Under the pieces are notes generated by a model. That model saw nothing but the letters and a program-made list of their open reading frames with translations, had not been told where the DNA came from and did no database searches. 64,000 bases of DNA, taken from the NCBI RefSeq assembly GCF_002021815.1, contig NZ_CP019952.1:2077001-2141000 (forward strand). The letters run 5' to 3'. Position numbers and translations under genes: made by a program. Of this stretch, positions 36,166 through 45,387 are shown piece by piece. Each line of letters begins with the position of its first letter. Positions within the stretch are counted from its first letter, which is position 1. The stretch comes from Pseudomonas parafulva (GTDB taxonomy: Bacteria > Pseudomonadota > Gammaproteobacteria > Pseudomonadales > Pseudomonadaceae).

Positions 36166-36216
36166 GCGAGGTAGGGGTGTGGTTGTTCGGCTAATCCTGC
36201 CTCGTCATTGATCTAC

Positions 36217-36330
36217 GTGTGCAGCCCTGTAGGCCTCACCGGCCGGAGTGGGCCGCAGTGTCCGGGCAAAAGGGGCTGGGACGTTTGTAGGCTGGGGCCG
36301 CTGCGCCATCCATTGCAGCGACCCTTTTAT
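36217..36330. repeat. Degenerate REP remnants
   Basis: Fragments of the REP arms (CCTGTAGGCCTCACCGGCC, GTGGGCCGCAGTG, GGGGCCGCTGCGCC) lie between the cyclase gene and ppnN. They are too diverged to pair along their length. No gene or strong terminator seen in this gap. Confidence 0.5.
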
Positions 36331-36344
36331 CCGTCAAGCGTGAA

Positions 36345-37718
36345 TCAAGTCACAACCTGATAGCAAGGCACATAAGCCGCCCCACCCGGCAACTTCATCC
36401 GATGCTGGTCAACGAATGCCTGCAGCAAACGCCCCAGCGGATCCAACACAGCGCTGTCACCGCGAATCTGGTAGGGCCCGTGCTCTTCAATCAGGCGAAT
36501 GCCCTTGTCCTTAACGTTACCCGCCACAATCCCGGAAAACGCTCGGCGCAAATTGGCCGCCAGTTCGTGAGGTGGCAACTCGCGACGCAGATCCAGGTCA
36601 GCCATGGCCTGGTGAGTGGGGTCGAAGGGTCGCTGGAAGCTCTCTTCGATCCGCAGCAACCAGTTGAAATGGAACGCATCGTTGCGCTCGCGACGGAACT
36701 GTTTGACCTGCTTGAGCCCTTCGACCATGTGGCGCGCCACTTCAGCCGGGTCGTCAATGATGATCTCGTACAACCGATGCGCTGCCTCGCCGAGCGTTGC
36801 GCCGACGAAGGCATGCAATTGCTGCAGGTAGGGCTCTGCACTGCGTGGGCCCGTCAGCACGACCGGGAAGGGTACATCCTGGTTATCCGGATGCATCAGG
36901 ATACCCAGCAGGTACAGGAATTCTTCTGCCGTGCCTGCACCGCCCGGGAAGATAATGATGCCGTGACCAACCCGCACGAACGCCTCCAGGCGCTTCTCGA
37001 TATCTGGCAGGATCACCAGTTCGTTGACGATCGGGTTGGGCGCCTCGGCGGCAATGATGCCCGGTTCCGTCAGGCCCAGGTAGCGACTGCCCTGCATGCG
37101 CTGTTTGGCATGGGCAATGGTGGCACCTTTCATCGGGCCTTTCATGACGCCAGGGCCGCAACCGGTGCACACGTCCAGCTTACGCAGGCCCAGCTCATGG
37201 CCCACCTTCTTGGTGTACTGGTATTCCTCGGTGCTGATCGAGTGACCGCCCCAGCACACCACCATCTTCGGCTCGACGCCAGGACGCAGGGTGCGGGCGT
37301 TGCGCAGCAAGTGGAACACGTAATCGGTGATGCCCTGGGAGCTTTCCAGATCGATGCGCTGGCTGGCCAGCTCGCTTTCGGTATACACGATATCGCGCAA
37401 GGCGCTGAAGAGCATCTCCCGGGTACTGGCGATCATTTCACCATCGACGAAGGCATCTGCCGGGGCGTTCAGCAGCTCCAGGCGAACGCCTCGGTCCTGC
37501 TGATGGATGCGCACTTCGAAATCCTGGTAGGCCTCGAGGATGGTCTTGGCATTGTCGACATGGGCGCCGGTGTTGAGGATGGCCAGGGCGCACTGGCGGA
37601 ACAGGGTGTAAAGAGTGCCGGAGCCGGCTTCGCTCAGTTGCTGTACTTCACGTTGGGACAGCGTTTCTAGGCTGCCTTTGGGGCTGACGGATGCATTGAT
37701 GACATGGCGTTGGGGCAT
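36345..37718 (-). CDS. ppnN: Nucleotide 5'-monophosphate nucleosidase PpnN (LOG family)
   Basis: Cleaves purine and pyrimidine nucleoside monophosphates to base and ribose 5-phosphate; in E. coli it is controlled by (p)ppGpp. 457 aa, the normal size. N-terminal DUF4478-like domain (residues about 1-125), LOG domain with CTGCGPGVMKGPMKGA (about 184-199) and PGGAGTAEEFLYLLGIL (about 253-269), then a C-terminal DUF3412-like extension. Start ATG 37718. It stands alone. Formerly annotated as a lysine decarboxylase-like protein. Confidence 0.9.
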   Translation of the reverse strand: MPQRHVINASVSPKGSLETLSQREVQQLSEAGSGTLYTLFRQCALAILNTGAHVDNAKTILEAYQDFEVRIHQQDRGVRLELLNAPADAFVDGEMIASTREMLFSALRDIVYTESELASQRIDLESSQGITDYVFHLLRNARTLRPGVEPKMVVCWGGHSISTEEYQYTKKVGHELGLRKLDVCTGCGPGVMKGPMKGATIAHAKQRMQGSRYLGLTEPGIIAAEAPNPIVNELVILPDIEKRLEAFVRVGHGIIIFPGGAGTAEEFLYLLGILMHPDNQDVPFPVVLTGPRSAEPYLQQLHAFVGATLGEAAHRLYEIIIDDPAEVARHMVEGLKQVKQFRRERNDAFHFNWLLRIEESFQRPFDPTHQAMADLDLRRELPPHELAANLRRAFSGIVAGNVKDKGIRLIEEHGPYQIRGDSAVLDPLGRLLQAFVDQHRMKLPGGAAYVPCYQVVT

Positions 37719-37850
37719 CTAAGTCTTTCCTGTGCGGGTAAAACATCCTTCTTTGACCACACCATACCGAGAAATGGAAGCGGCAACGAGAGGCATGCAA
37801 AAAAAGCCCGGCACTTCATGGCGGCCTCAGCGGCGCGCGTTGCGAAACAA

Positions 37851-38912
37851 TCACCCCAGCAGCCGCTGCACGGCCAGGGTAATGGCCAAGCCGCCCCCAA
37901 ACAGCCACACGTTGAGGATTGCCCCCATTGCCAGCACGCGAGGCCCGGCGTGGCGTATCTGTTCGAAGCGGGTTTCCATGCCCAATGCCGTCATGGCCAT
38001 GGTCAACGCAAAGGTGTCCAGGCCGTTGACGGCTTCGCGCAGGCTCAAAGGTAGAACCTCCAGCGAATTGACCGCTACCAGTGCCAGAAACCCGAACGCA
38101 AACCACGGCACCGTGAGCCGACCCTTGCCTGACGCCAAGCCGGATTTTGGGGTACGGCTGATCCACAAGCCAACCAGTAACAAGACAGGCACCAGCAGCA
38201 TCACACGCGTCATTTTCACGATGGTTGCCACATGGCTGGCATCAGGGCCAAGGGTACTGGCGGCGCCGACTACTTGAGCCACTTCATGGAGGGTGCCGCC
38301 CAGCCAAAGCCCAGCGGTCTGGGCATCCAGGTGCAGCCAGCCAGCCTGAATCAGAAAGGGATAGAAAAACATCGACGCCGTGCCGAACAGCACCACGCTG
38401 CCTACGGCCACTGCACTTTTATGCGGCGCGCTGCGCAGTGCCGATTCAAAGGCCAAAACGGCCGCAGCCCCGCAGATGGCGCTGCCCGCAGCTGTAAGCA
38501 GAGCAGTCTCGCGGTCAAGCCCGAGCAGTTTCATGCCACACCACAGTCCTATCGCCAATGTGCTGCTGATCACCAGCAGCGAGATCACCAGGCCAGGCCA
38601 GCCAACGTGTGCAATTTCCTGCAAGCTGATCCGCAGGCCGAACAAGGCGACGGCAACCCGGAGCAGGGCCCGGGCGCAGAAGTGTATGCCCTGTGCATAG
38701 CAGGCCGGCAGGCGATCTTTCAGCACATTGCCAACGAACGCGCCGGCCACGATGCCGAGGATCAACGGGCTGAGGCCAAGCTGGACGAAAAGGGGTAGGG
38801 CAGCCGCTTGGCTGATGCCCAACGCAAGGACGGTAACCAAAAGCACACCCTTGAGCGTTGCGCAGCGGTGCGCGGCAGGTGCGTCAGATGGCGTATAAGG
38901 GGCAGGTGTCAT
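37851..38912 (-). CDS. YeiH/UPF0324-family membrane protein (putative sulfate exporter)
   Basis: About 353-aa inner-membrane protein with around ten spans. Family features: LGLSPLILGIVAGAFVGN (residues about 45-62), LLTAAGSAICGAAAVLA (about 140-156), and GTLHEVAQVVGAA (about 208-220). ATG 38912 has GGAGA 7 bases before it. Divergent from a LysR regulator, the same layout as E. coli yeiH-yeiE, so that regulator probably controls it. Homologues have been linked to sulfite/sulfate export; transport here is not shown by sequence alone. Confidence 0.87.
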   Translation of the reverse strand: MTPAPYTPSDAPAAHRCATLKGVLLVTVLALGISQAAALPLFVQLGLSPLILGIVAGAFVGNVLKDRLPACYAQGIHFCARALLRVAVALFGLRISLQEIAHVGWPGLVISLLVISSTLAIGLWCGMKLLGLDRETALLTAAGSAICGAAAVLAFESALRSAPHKSAVAVGSVVLFGTASMFFYPFLIQAGWLHLDAQTAGLWLGGTLHEVAQVVGAASTLGPDASHVATIVKMTRVMLLVPVLLLVGLWISRTPKSGLASGKGRLTVPWFAFGFLALVAVNSLEVLPLSLREAVNGLDTFALTMAMTALGMETRFEQIRHAGPRVLAMGAILNVWLFGGGLAITLAVQRLLG

Positions 38913-38959
38913 GGAATTCTCCAGCAACTGGAATCAATGAGCACCACGGTATGTTGGTT

Positions 38960-38969
38960 ATAAGCTTAT
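38960..38969. promoter_or_regulatory. ATAAGCTTAT palindrome, candidate LysR operator
   Basis: A perfect 10-bp palindrome in the AT-rich 110-bp gap between the divergent yeiH-like and LysR genes. Its form fits a LysR T-N11-A box (TTATAAGCTTATGAA). It is the only strong palindrome in the gap, so it is the natural site for the adjacent regulator. Confidence 0.4.
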
Positions 38970-39022
38970 GAAAAATCGTAATTAGGGATGAAAAATATCC
39001 ATTTAGCTGATAGTTTTTTGGG

Positions 39023-39940
39023 ATGACTCCAGAGCAGCTTATAACTTTCGCCGTCGTCGCCGAGCACGGCAACATCAGCCATGCCGCATTGGCCCTGCAT
39101 CTGTCTCAGCCGGCGGTGTCTGGCCAACTCAAACTTCTGCAGGAGGCGTTTGGCGAGCCTCTTTATCACCGGGCAGGGCGCGGGGTGCGCCTGACAGCAG
39201 CGGGTGAACAGCTACTGGCGTATGCGACTCGTCTGCGCGATACGTTCGATCAGGCGCGGTCACTTCGCGAAGCGATGCGCGGCCTTCAGCGCGGCACATT
39301 GCGGATCGGTGCCAGCACTACGCCTGCAAGCTACGTGCTGCCGTACCTGATCGCCCAATTCAAGGCACGCTACCCTGAGGTGGTGATCACCACCATCCAG
39401 GGCAACACCGCCGAAATCGTCGCCGCATTGGGTGACGTGGACTTGGCGTTGATAGAAGGGCCGCCGGGGCGAGACCTGCCCGTGGGCACTGGCGTGACCG
39501 AGTGGCTGGAGGACGAAATCGTCGCCATCGTCCCGGTTGCACACCCCTTGGCTTGCGCCGGACCTCGCGCCTTGAAGGAGGTGGCCGACTTCCCAATAGT
39601 GCTGCGTGAGCAGGGCTCGGGCGTGCGTCAGGTCGTCGAGCAAGCGTTTGCCAACAGTCAACTACAGATGCGGATTGGCCTGGAGATCGCCGGCGTGGAG
39701 GGGGTGAAGGAAGCAGTACGCGCCGGTATGGGCGTAGGTTTCGTGTCTGCCATGTCGATTCGTCACGAAGGGATGGTTTTGCGCAAGGTCCAGGTGGGGC
39801 CGCGTTCACTGCTTCGCCGGTTTTCGATAGTCCTGCCCCACGCAGGTTCACCCTCTCGAGCGGCTGCCCGCTTTCACGAGCTTTGTGTGGCCTTCTCCGG
39901 GGCTTCGACCCATGTTTCACGCACCACCGGCAATTCATGA
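39023..39940 (+). CDS. LysR-family regulator, YeiE/CysB-like
   Basis: 305 aa. HTH near the N-terminus (residues about 5-62: NISHAALALHLSQPAVSGQLKLLQEAFG), effector domain about 90-295 (TLRIGASTTPASYVLPYLIAQF). The sequence and the divergent YeiH-type neighbour resemble YeiE, which in enterobacteria senses sulfite. Inferred role: activator of the divergent exporter in response to a sulfur oxyanion. Start ATG 39023 lies 110 bp from the exporter start. Confidence 0.86.
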   Translation: MTPEQLITFAVVAEHGNISHAALALHLSQPAVSGQLKLLQEAFGEPLYHRAGRGVRLTAAGEQLLAYATRLRDTFDQARSLREAMRGLQRGTLRIGASTTPASYVLPYLIAQFKARYPEVVITTIQGNTAEIVAALGDVDLALIEGPPGRDLPVGTGVTEWLEDEIVAIVPVAHPLACAGPRALKEVADFPIVLREQGSGVRQVVEQAFANSQLQMRIGLEIAGVEGVKEAVRAGMGVGFVSAMSIRHEGMVLRKVQVGPRSLLRRFSIVLPHAGSPSRAAARFHELCVAFSGASTHVSRTTGNS

Positions 39941-40025
39941 AACATGCGCCCGTCCCTGCAGACATCGCCGCAAGGCAGCCCGACTGCCACGCGGCACGTG
40001 TGCTGTCAGGGCCGCCGCTACCTCA

Positions 40026-40271
40026 TCAGAAGTCGTCTTTCGGGCTCTTCTTGAAGGTCCAGTCGGTATGCTTGCGGGCTTGGAGGAAGCTGTTGCAGTT
40101 GGCGGTAAAGGTATTGCGATTGGCCTCTTTGGACAAATCCGCCAGAATTTTCTTCTGCATCTGCGGGGTGCAGTTCTCAGCGGTCGGCTCGGGCACCGTT
40201 TCTTCACTGCAGCCTGCGAGCAAGGCTGCCAAGCCCATTGCCGTGACCAGCTTTGCCAATTTGATGTCCAT
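40026..40271 (-). CDS. Small secreted lipoprotein, unknown function
   Basis: 81 aa. Lipoprotein signal peptide with charged start (MDIKLAK), hydrophobic core and lipobox LLAGC (cleavage before about Cys21), followed by a short hydrophilic domain with two more Cys (ENCTPQ and TANCNSF) that could form a disulfide. ATG 40271 has AGGAGA upstream. Small lipoproteins of this kind are common in Pseudomonas. I do not recognise a named family. Confidence 0.8.
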   Translation of the reverse strand: MDIKLAKLVTAMGLAALLAGCSEETVPEPTAENCTPQMQKKILADLSKEANRNTFTANCNSFLQARKHTDWTFKKSPKDDF

Positions 40272-40367
40272 ATCGCGATCTTTCTCCTGGTGTGCTGAAA
40301 GGGCAGGTGATTGTTGAACCGGGCAGCATGATACGTACACGGGCCTAGCAATGCCACCTGCAGAAAG

Positions 40368-41570
40368 TCACGCGCCTACGTTGAATACGTGCTTCAAATA
40401 GGCCACGAAATTTTCATCCCGGCACTGCGTCTTGCCTGGGCTGTCCGAAATCTTGGCCACCGGTGCACCATTGCAGGCCGTCATCTTGATCACCATGTTC
40501 ATCGGCTCGACCCCCGGGATGTCGCAGGTCAGGCGCGTCCCGATGCCAAAGCTCACGTTGATGCGCTCGTGCAGCGCGCGGTAAAGCCCAAGCGCCTTGG
40601 GCATGTCCAGGCCGTCTGAGAAGATCAGGGTCTTGGTCTTCGGGTCGATACCCAGCCGGTGGTAGTGCGCGATGGCTTTCTCCGCCCACGCCAGCGGGTC
40701 GCCCGAGTCGTGACGCAGGCCGTCGAAGAGCTTGGCGAAATAGAGGTCGAAGTCCCCAAGGAAGGCATCCATGGTGATGCAGTCGGTCAGCGCGATACCG
40801 AGCAGGCCGCGATACTCGCGCACCCAGCACTCCAAGGCTGCAGCCTGGCTGTCCACCAGGCGAGGACCCAGCTGCTGGTGGGCCATGAACCATTCGTGGG
40901 CCATGGTACCAATTGGCCGTAGCTCGTATTCCCGGGCCAGGTGCACGTTGCTGGTGCCGACGAAGCGGCCTGGGAAATCGCGCTTGAGGATGTGCACCAC
41001 CTCTTCCTGCACCCGATAGGAGAAGCGTCGACGAGTGCCGAAATCCGCCAGCTGAAAGCCCGCCAATTCATCACTGCTGGCCTGGGCCTTGAGCCAGTCG
41101 AGGTTGCGGTACAACTGTTCGCGTACCTGCTCGATCACCACCTCCCGGTAGCGGTAACGGTTGCGGACTTCGCTGATGATCGCCAGCAACGGGATTTCGT
41201 ACAGGATGACGTGCAACCAGGGGCCGCGTACGCGTATCGCAAGCTGGCCGGCGTCGTCCAGGCCAACATGCACGTAGCGCAAGTTGAAGCGGAACAGGCT
41301 AAGAAAGCGAATGAAGTCAGGCTTGATGAAGGGAATCTTCTCAAGGTAAGCAAGCTGATCCTGGGTGACGGTGACTTCGGCGAGTTGCTCGACCTGGTAG
41401 CGGATTTCTGCGAGATACGGGGCCAGGTTCTCACCGTTGCGGCAGCGAAATTCCCACTCCACCTCGGCATTGGGGTAGTTGTGCAGCACCGCCTGCATCA
41501 TGGTGATCTTGTAGAAGTCGGTGTCCAGCAGGTTCTGAACGATACGGGGGCCAAATACGCTGTCACTCAT
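40368..41570 (-). CDS. pncB: Nicotinate phosphoribosyltransferase
   Basis: Converts nicotinate, PRPP and ATP to nicotinate mononucleotide in NAD salvage. 400 aa, equal to E. coli PncB. Seen motifs: [20 protein letters not shown] (about residues 14-33), the phosphorylated-His region [12 protein letters not shown] (about 215-226), and [11 protein letters not shown] (about 303-313). ATG 41570 overlaps the pncA stop in ATGA and has AAGGAG upstream, so it is translated with pncA. NrtR probably represses the pair. Confidence 0.94.
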   Translation of the reverse strand: MSDSVFGPRIVQNLLDTDFYKITMMQAVLHNYPNAEVEWEFRCRNGENLAPYLAEIRYQVEQLAEVTVTQDQLAYLEKIPFIKPDFIRFLSLFRFNLRYVHVGLDDAGQLAIRVRGPWLHVILYEIPLLAIISEVRNRYRYREVVIEQVREQLYRNLDWLKAQASSDELAGFQLADFGTRRRFSYRVQEEVVHILKRDFPGRFVGTSNVHLAREYELRPIGTMAHEWFMAHQQLGPRLVDSQAAALECWVREYRGLLGIALTDCITMDAFLGDFDLYFAKLFDGLRHDSGDPLAWAEKAIAHYHRLGIDPKTKTLIFSDGLDMPKALGLYRALHERINVSFGIGTRLTCDIPGVEPMNMVIKMTACNGAPVAKISDSPGKTQCRDENFVAYLKHVFNVGA

Positions 41571-42217
41571 GCTGCTTGCTCCTTGATCAGGGCCAGTTGA
41601 TGGTCGAGGGCCGACTCGTCGCCGCACAACTTCACACCGTCGGCAGCCAGGGCGCCGCAGGCCTCTATCGCGCCGGCCTGGCTCAGGGCGCGGCAGGCCG
41701 GTAGGTACAGCAGCACCTCGAACCCGGCCTGGCGCAATTGTCGGGCAGTGGTGCGCACGCAGTAGTCCAGTGCAAGCCCGCCAACGATCACAGCACCCAC
41801 CTGATGCACCTTGAGGTATTCGATGACGCCGGTGGAGCGGCGCTCAGCCAAGTCGTGGTAGCAGGCACCATAGGGATGCAGGTCGGGCTCCACGCCTTTC
41901 CACACGAAATAGTCGTACTCGATGGGGGCAGGCAGGCCTGGCAGCAGCTCGAAACCGGGAGTGCCAGGGACGCAATGGCTGACCCAGGTGAGGTCCGCGT
42001 TGGCCAGGGTCAGCGGCTGCAGCATCTGCGTGGCTTGGGCCACTACCCACGCGGCATTGGCGGGATGCGCATCCTTGCTGCCCAGTCGCAGGTCGGCCCG
42101 CTGTGCCATGACGTTGAGGTCTGGTGCGATTTCATGACCCTCGGGGACTGGGAGTTCCTGGGGCGCATGGCACGTAAAGCCTATTTGTGCGTCGACATCG
42201 AAGCTGGCGATTTTCAT
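41567..42217 (-). CDS. pncA: Nicotinamidase (isochorismatase-like hydrolase)
   Basis: Hydrolyses nicotinamide to nicotinate for PncB. 216 aa. Catalytic Asp in [10 protein letters not shown] (about residues 5-14), metal/ligand region [10 protein letters not shown] (about 48-57), and the Cys nucleophile in [12 protein letters not shown] (about 151-162). ATG 42217 has AGGAG upstream. First gene of the leftward pncA-pncB unit, divergent from nrtR. The Asp-Lys-Cys triad lysine is most likely Lys in VWKGVEPD (about residue 107). Confidence 0.9.
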   Translation of the reverse strand: MKIASFDVDAQIGFTCHAPQELPVPEGHEIAPDLNVMAQRADLRLGSKDAHPANAAWVVAQATQMLQPLTLANADLTWVSHCVPGTPGFELLPGLPAPIEYDYFVWKGVEPDLHPYGACYHDLAERRSTGVIEYLKVHQVGAVIVGGLALDYCVRTTARQLRQAGFEVLLYLPACRALSQAGAIEACGALAADGVKLCGDESALDHQLALIKEQAA

Positions 42218-42354
42218 GGAGGTTCTCCTCGCTGGAATGGCTACATAATCCACCTGGTGTTGTATATGTGTCAAGCATCCATTATCTGGACGTTACGGCC
42301 GATTTACTTATTCGCTCTGGTGAACTATAAAAGGCTTCGGTCAAGGAGTTACGA
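42218..42354. promoter_or_regulatory. Divergent pncA / nrtR control region
   Basis: 137 bp between the divergent NAD salvage operon and its presumed repressor. It is AT-richer than its neighbours and carries the imperfect dyad ACATAATCC...TGTATATGT around 42243-42269, a reasonable place for an NrtR operator. The nrtR GTG has AAGGAG 8 bases upstream. I cannot confirm the operator from memory of a P. putida consensus. Confidence 0.3.
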
Positions 42355-43059
42355 GTGAGTACAGCTGAAGTCCTGGCAAGCGTCGACATCGTCGCGCTGC
42401 GCCTGCCGCCCGGCAGCGAGCACCTGCAGGTGCTTTTGCATCGCCGTGAGCGAGAACCGCATCAGGGCCAATGGGCACTGCCTGGGGTGATCATCAATGG
42501 GCGCACGCCTGATACCAGCCTCCAGAGCGCAGCCCATCGCGCCTTGAGCGAAAAAGCGCGCGTCCAGCCACACTATCTGGAGCAAGTCGGCACTGAAGGC
42601 AATGCCTTTCGGGATCCGCGGGGTTGGTCATTGAGCACCTGCTATTTGGCGCTGTTGCCCGCCCGCCAGGAAGTCAAGGATGAGCAACTAGCCTTTTTCG
42701 ACCTCGCCGACGTGGCTGATAGCAGGGTGCTGCTGCCATTCGATCACAACTTGTTGGCGCGCCGAGCCTGTGAGCGGCTCGCGGCCAAGTCCGTCTACAG
42801 CAGTTTGCCGTTGTACCTGCTCGACACCCGGTTCACCGTGCTCGACGCGCTGGGGGCCATGCAGGCGTGCCTGGGCCAGCCTGTAAATGCAACGTCGCTG
42901 CGCAAGCGCCTGGAGCGTTTGCGCGTGCTCGGCTGGGTCAGGGACACAGGCGAAAAGAATCAGCCACCCATGGGGCGTCCGCAGCAACTGTACCAATACA
43001 TGGCGCAAGGGCAGGGGCCATTCATGTTCGACCGTAGCCTGCTGCCGGAGGGCAGTTAA
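42355..43059 (+). CDS. nrtR: NrtR-family NAD-metabolism repressor (Nudix + winged HTH)
   Basis: 234 aa. N-terminal Nudix-like domain (residues about 8-150; HQGQWALPGVIINGR) in which the Nudix box is degraded, as is typical of NrtR, which senses ADP-ribose or NAD-derived ligands. C-terminal winged HTH (about 155-225; FTVLDALGAMQACLGQPVNATSLRKRLERLRVLGWV). Divergent from pncA-pncB, which fixes the role. Start GTG 42355. Confidence 0.87.
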   Translation: MSTAEVLASVDIVALRLPPGSEHLQVLLHRREREPHQGQWALPGVIINGRTPDTSLQSAAHRALSEKARVQPHYLEQVGTEGNAFRDPRGWSLSTCYLALLPARQEVKDEQLAFFDLADVADSRVLLPFDHNLLARRACERLAAKSVYSSLPLYLLDTRFTVLDALGAMQACLGQPVNATSLRKRLERLRVLGWVRDTGEKNQPPMGRPQQLYQYMAQGQGPFMFDRSLLPEGS

Positions 43060-43145
43060 GCATCCCTCTGGCAGATTGACTGCGCGGGGCGGTCAGCGCT
43101 GACATTGAACGACTAATCAATCTCAGTGGAACGAACCGCGAATCA

Positions 43146-45377
43146 ATGCCTCTTATCCAGAGATGGCTGGCCTGTGCCGCGGATTCCCCTGACATGAGAT
43201 CGCTTCAAACCCCTCTAATCGACGACGCCTCCACACCGCTGAGCTTCCTGCTCAATGGCGGTGAGATTGGCCGTCTGCTCCAAACGATGAACTGGGAGAA
43301 TTCGCCACTTGGGACGCCGCATGGCTGGTCCCCGCACCTTCAGGCCGCCATGGCCACATTGCTGCCAGCGCAGACCCAGGTCGTGTTGTTCTGGGGCCCG
43401 GATTATGTCGCGCTGTACAACGATGCCTATGCGCCCACTATTGGTCATAAGCACCCGCAAGCCCTCGGGCGCCCGGCGCGCGAGCACTGGGCCGAACTGT
43501 GGGACGACCTCGAACCGTTGCTGCGCGGTGTGCGTGAAACAGGACAGACGTTTTCGGCCAAGGACCGTCCCTTCTACATTGAGCGCCGAGGGCACGGTGA
43601 GACAGTGTATTTCGACGTGTCGTATTCCGCCGTGCGCGAGGCTGATGCAAGCGTCGGCGGGGTCTTGTGCCTGGTCACCGAGACCACGGACCGCGTGCGT
43701 TTCCACCAGCGCCAGGCTTTTCTCCTGGAATTGAGCCGTACATTGCCTGGGCTGGGTGATGCCGCACGTATCGAGTCGTATGCGGTTCAGCGCCTGGCCC
43801 AGGAGTTGGGCGCAGCCAGGGTCTGCTTCGGTGAAGACAAAGGCGACGGTGTTGGTTTCAAAGTCAGCCATGATTGGTCCGATGGCGTGGCGTCCTTGAC
43901 GGGCACCCATTCGTACATGACGTTCGGCGCCGACTTGTATGAGCAATTGAGCGATGGCAGGACCGTTCAGCACAGGTACGAACAGCCTGAGCCTTGTCTG
44001 GCGGGCATAAGCACCGCCTTGCATGCCCCTGTGCTACGGGGTGGGCGACTCGAAGCAGTGTTAGGCGTTCATTTCAGCGATGCGCGAGGGTGCTTCGAGG
44101 AGGACTGTCAGCTTGTGGAGGAAACCGCCAAGCAAGTGTGGGCTGCAATCCTCCATGCTCGTGCCGAGCAGGCGTTGCACTTGCTAAACCAGAGCCTTGA
44201 GGAGCGGGTTGCCACGGCGCTGGCCCAGCGCGAATCAGTCATGATGCAACTGCACGAAGCCCACAAGATGGAGATGATCGGGCAATTGACCGGCGGTATC
44301 GCCCACGACCTCAACAACATGCTCACGCCGATCATTGGGTCGTTCGAGCTGCTGCGCCGGCATCCACATGCCGAGCGCGCGCCCCGGCTGATCGACGGGG
44401 GCCTGCAGGCAGCAGAACGGGCACGCAATCTGGTCGCTCGCCTGCTCAGCTTTGCACGCCGTCAGACACTCAAACCGCAACCGGTGTCCTTGGCAGCACT
44501 GGTCGAGGACATGCACGAGTTGATGGCGCGTTCGCTCGGACCCACCATTGCCGTGCATGTGAACATCGACCCGTCGTTGCCCTGCGTCGTGGTGGATCCT
44601 CACCAACTGGAACTGGCCCTGCTGAATCTGGCGGTCAATGCCCGGGATGCTATCGGCGGCGCCGGCCAGCTGCAAATCATTGCCGGTGATGACACCTACT
44701 GCCTGACACCCCCCGAGGACCTTGCGGGCAAACGTCTGGTATGGATTCAGGTCAGGGACAATGGCTGCGGCATGGACGATGAACAGCTCAGGCGGTGCAT
44801 CGAACCCTTCTTTTCTACCAAGGAGGTGGGCAAGGGGACTGGCCTGGGCTTGCCCATGGTCCAGGGCTTGGCGGTTCAATCCGGCGGAGGGTTCGAGATC
44901 CAGTCCACGCCAGGGAAAGGCACCCAGGCGACATTGTGGCTGCCGGCCAGCGATGCATTACCCACCCATCGCGATGCCGAGGCTTGCGACGGACCTGTGG
45001 CCGAGCGTCCAAGCCGGGTGTTGTTGGTGGACGACGAAGAGATTGTGCGTCACGCAACGGCTTTGCAATTGCGCGACCTGGGCTATGAGGTGACCGAAGC
45101 GCCAAGTGCCGTGGCCGCTTTGCGCTTGGTGGAAAAGGGGTGGCTGCCTGATGTGTTGGTGACCGACCACGTCATGCCGGAGATGACCGGTGTACGCTTT
45201 GCCCAGCAAATGCGCCAGCATCACAGCGAGCTGCCGGTGCTGATCATCACGGGCTATGCCAATTTGACGCCGCGCCAGCTAAGCGGTTTCGAAGTGCTGC
45301 GCAAGCCTTATCGACGCGCCGAACTCGCCCAGAGCGTGGCGCGCCTGCTGGCCGGAACTGCCCTTAACCGAGGCTGA
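43146..45377 (+). CDS. Hybrid sensor histidine kinase (PAS-GAF-HisKA-HATPase-REC)
   Basis: 743 aa, no membrane spans, so a cytosolic sensor. PAS-like domain (residues about 40-185; WENSPLGTPHGWSPHLQAA), GAF (about 190-345), HisKA with phospho-His in GGIAHDLNN (about 379-387), N-box LNLAVNARDA (about 492), G-boxes DNGCGMD and GTGLGLPM (about 537-570), and a C-terminal receiver with Asp in VTDHVMPE (about 672) and Lys in LRKPYRR (about 717). ATG 43146; ATG 43194 is an alternative. Convergent with a related kinase, 10 bp apart. Stimulus unknown. Confidence 0.87.
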   Translation: MPLIQRWLACAADSPDMRSLQTPLIDDASTPLSFLLNGGEIGRLLQTMNWENSPLGTPHGWSPHLQAAMATLLPAQTQVVLFWGPDYVALYNDAYAPTIGHKHPQALGRPAREHWAELWDDLEPLLRGVRETGQTFSAKDRPFYIERRGHGETVYFDVSYSAVREADASVGGVLCLVTETTDRVRFHQRQAFLLELSRTLPGLGDAARIESYAVQRLAQELGAARVCFGEDKGDGVGFKVSHDWSDGVASLTGTHSYMTFGADLYEQLSDGRTVQHRYEQPEPCLAGISTALHAPVLRGGRLEAVLGVHFSDARGCFEEDCQLVEETAKQVWAAILHARAEQALHLLNQSLEERVATALAQRESVMMQLHEAHKMEMIGQLTGGIAHDLNNMLTPIIGSFELLRRHPHAERAPRLIDGGLQAAERARNLVARLLSFARRQTLKPQPVSLAALVEDMHELMARSLGPTIAVHVNIDPSLPCVVVDPHQLELALLNLAVNARDAIGGAGQLQIIAGDDTYCLTPPEDLAGKRLVWIQVRDNGCGMDDEQLRRCIEPFFSTKEVGKGTGLGLPMVQGLAVQSGGGFEIQSTPGKGTQATLWLPASDALPTHRDAEACDGPVAERPSRVLLVDDEEIVRHATALQLRDLGYEVTEAPSAVAALRLVEKGWLPDVLVTDHVMPEMTGVRFAQQMRQHHSELPVLIITGYANLTPRQLSGFEVLRKPYRRAELAQSVARLLAGTALNRG

Positions 45378-45387
45378 AACGCAAGCT

